Shown: positions 14,056 to 15,116 of the stretch, piece by piece | Layout: the number at the start of each line of letters is the position of its first letter | How positions within the stretch are numbered: position 1 is the first letter of the stretch | Assembly: GCA_000309865.1 (NCBI GenBank) | Contig: AMGN01000055.1 | Coordinates: forward strand, 1-15,116 | Origin: Methanobacterium sp. Maddingley MBC34 | Lineage (GTDB): Archaea; Methanobacteriota; Methanobacteria; Methanobacteriales; Methanobacteriaceae | Direction of reading: 5' to 3' | DNA length: 15,116 bases | Notes under the pieces: model-generated | Told to the model about the DNA's origin: nothing | The model's input: only the letters and a program-made list of their open reading frames with translations | The model's database searches: none | Translations under genes and position numbers: made by a program

Positions 14056-15116
14056 TTAAAAGGGCAACTCTGCATAGGTCCCTTTATATGTCCACGAACT
14101 TGTATCCCAATTTTTGACTACTCCTAACGAATTTCTAGAACTGGTTGCATCTGCAGTTATCCATCCACCGGCATAAACCTCAGCCCATACATGACCATAC
14201 CATGTACCGCTACTAGTGAAGTAACAGTATCCATGTACGTATCTTGCAGGTAGTCCAGCTGCTCTTGAAAGAGCAACCACTAAATGTGCATGGTCACAGC
14301 AATTGGCACTCATAGATTGAAGAGTTCCAACAGCGCCTTTCTGAGTATTGTAGTAGAACGAATAGGACAGATTGTCTCTCACCCAGTTATAGATGAGAAC
14401 GGCCTTTTCGTAGCTGGTAGATGCGCCAGAGGTTATACTCTGAGCTAATGCAATTATACTGGCATCGTTAGACTCACAGTTGGCAGTTGCTTGCAGGTAA
14501 ATCTGCAGGCTGCTCGGTATTGTTTCCGTGCTTGTTGATGTATTACTGGAGCTTATAATTGAACTCCATGATTTCATCACTGCATAGTTAGGCAAGTAAT
14601 TATTTGTGCCATAGAAGGCCGCTACCCTACTGTAGAGATAGATTAGTGATTCGAAACGAATTGTCCCTAGAGTAGTTGAACCATAATTTGGGGCCACACC
14701 ATTTGAATCCATGAAGGATATTATACGGCTGGCCAAGTCTAAATACTCTGATTTAGTTAAGTTTCCACTAGTCATTGTCTCAGATGGGGTTTGGGCTACA
14801 TCAGCACTTATTAGCCCTATACTTGTAGTGATTCCATCATTTAGTTGTGATACGCATGTTGTAAGTAAGTAAAGGAACTGAGCTTGATTAACATAGACCC
14901 CGGCCACATTAATCAACGTGGGTAAAGTCTTGTAAACCTCAACATATCCTTTAACCGCACCAGCAGTACTTACAATCTGGGAAATAGTGAAAGTGTCCAA
15001 ATTGTCATTTATGGGTATGTTACTGCTGGACCATGCGAGTACTACAACTGATCCAGGTAATTCATCATCATTACTGTACTGATCAAGGATCCTGCTGTAC
15101 ATATAAATCACAGACT
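14056..15116 (-). CDS. Pseudomurein-binding repeat protein with C-terminal transglutaminase-like domain (partial, N terminus outside window)
   Basis: The frame is open to the right edge, so the visible 353 codons are the C-terminal part of a longer surface protein. Numbered from the GTG at 15111, pseudomurein-binding-repeat-like units appear at about 1-30 (YMYSRILDQYSNDDELPGSV), 42-92 (TAGAVKGYVEVYKTLPTLINV then QFLYLLTTCV) and 118-183 (DLASRIISFMDSNGVAPNYG, then YLYSRVAAFYGTNNYLPNY). A Ser/Thr-rich linker (about 183-200) leads to a transglutaminase-like domain with the usual Cys-His-Asp triad: NCCDHAHLVVALSRAAGLPARYV, where C271 aligns with the nucleophile, H307 in GHVWAEVY and D321 in TADAT. 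This architecture resembles the pseudomurein endoisopeptidases PeiW and PeiP of methanogen viruses, but host genomes also carry such proteins. Peptide-bond cleavage or remodelling in the cell wall is inferred. The signal peptide would lie outside the window. Confidence 0.85.
   Translation of the reverse strand, partial: SVIYMYSRILDQYSNDDELPGSVVVLAWSSSNIPINDNLDTFTISQIVSTAGAVKGYVEVYKTLPTLINVAGVYVNQAQFLYLLTTCVSQLNDGITTSIGLISADVAQTPSETMTSGNLTKSEYLDLASRIISFMDSNGVAPNYGSTTLGTIRFESLIYLYSRVAAFYGTNNYLPNYAVMKSWSSIISSSNTSTSTETIPSSLQIYLQATANCESNDASIIALAQSITSGASTSYEKAVLIYNWVRDNLSYSFYYNTQKGAVGTLQSMSANCCDHAHLVVALSRAAGLPARYVHGYCYFTSSGTWYGHVWAEVYAGGWITADATSSRNSLGVVKNWDTSSWTYKGTYAELPF

Noticed and set aside
14056..15116. 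Prophage region based on the Pei-like lysin architecture
   Set aside because: No integrase, capsid, terminase or other viral gene is present in the window, and host genomes of this order encode similar proteins.

Overview
The window looks like a piece of a chromosome from a methanogenic archaeon of the order Methanobacteriales, most likely a mesophilic Methanobacterium-type organism. The evidence is two adjacent methanofuran-biosynthesis genes (mfnD, mfnF), an archaeal FAD synthetase (ribL), an archaeal DUF460 protein, pseudomurein-binding repeats on a transglutaminase-like surface protein, archaeal TATA-type promoters, GGTGA/GAGGTG ribosome-binding sites, and AT-rich spacers between genes of moderate GC. 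No tRNA, rRNA, CRISPR array, insertion sequence or clear provirus was seen.

Layout. 1-40: four exact copies of a 10-bp repeat, cut by the window edge. 49-732 (-): a small membrane-anchored or secreted protein with an M14-like HxxE zinc motif. 868-4307 (-): one transcription unit, UDP-ManNAc dehydrogenase (wecC-like), mfnD, mfnF. The first junction is a 4-nt TTGA stop/start overlap. The second looks like the same overlap broken up by a small tandem duplication. 4308-4786: an AT-rich spacer with four CTCAAATTA boxes. 4787-6109 (-): wecB-like UDP-GlcNAc 2-epimerase with an unusual C-terminal extension. 6314-7792 (-): DUF460 RNase H-like/coiled-coil protein that appears to start at CTG. 7966-8790 (-): truA. 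9110-9826 (+): hisA, sharing a divergent control region with truA. 10013-11251 (-): a free-standing PEP-utilizing phosphotransfer/TIM-barrel protein without an ATP-grasp domain. 11472-13079 (-): a polysaccharide flippase. 13470-13925 (+): ribL, probably starting at ATT. 14056-15116 (-): the C-terminal part of a pseudomurein-binding, transglutaminase-like surface protein, running off the right edge.

The genes share two themes. One is the cell envelope: WecB turns UDP-GlcNAc into UDP-ManNAc, WecC oxidises it to UDP-ManNAcA, a flippase could move lipid-linked glycan, and the last protein should bind and perhaps cleave pseudomurein. The other is cofactor and core metabolism: methanofuran, FAD, histidine, tRNA pseudouridine and PEP/pyruvate chemistry. 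No new multi-gene defence or mobile system is evident. The points most worth a second look are the duplicated mfnD/mfnF junction, two genes that seem to use non-canonical start codons behind good ribosome-binding sites, the spaced boxes upstream of wecC, the WecB C-terminal domain, and the stand-alone PEP-utilizing protein.
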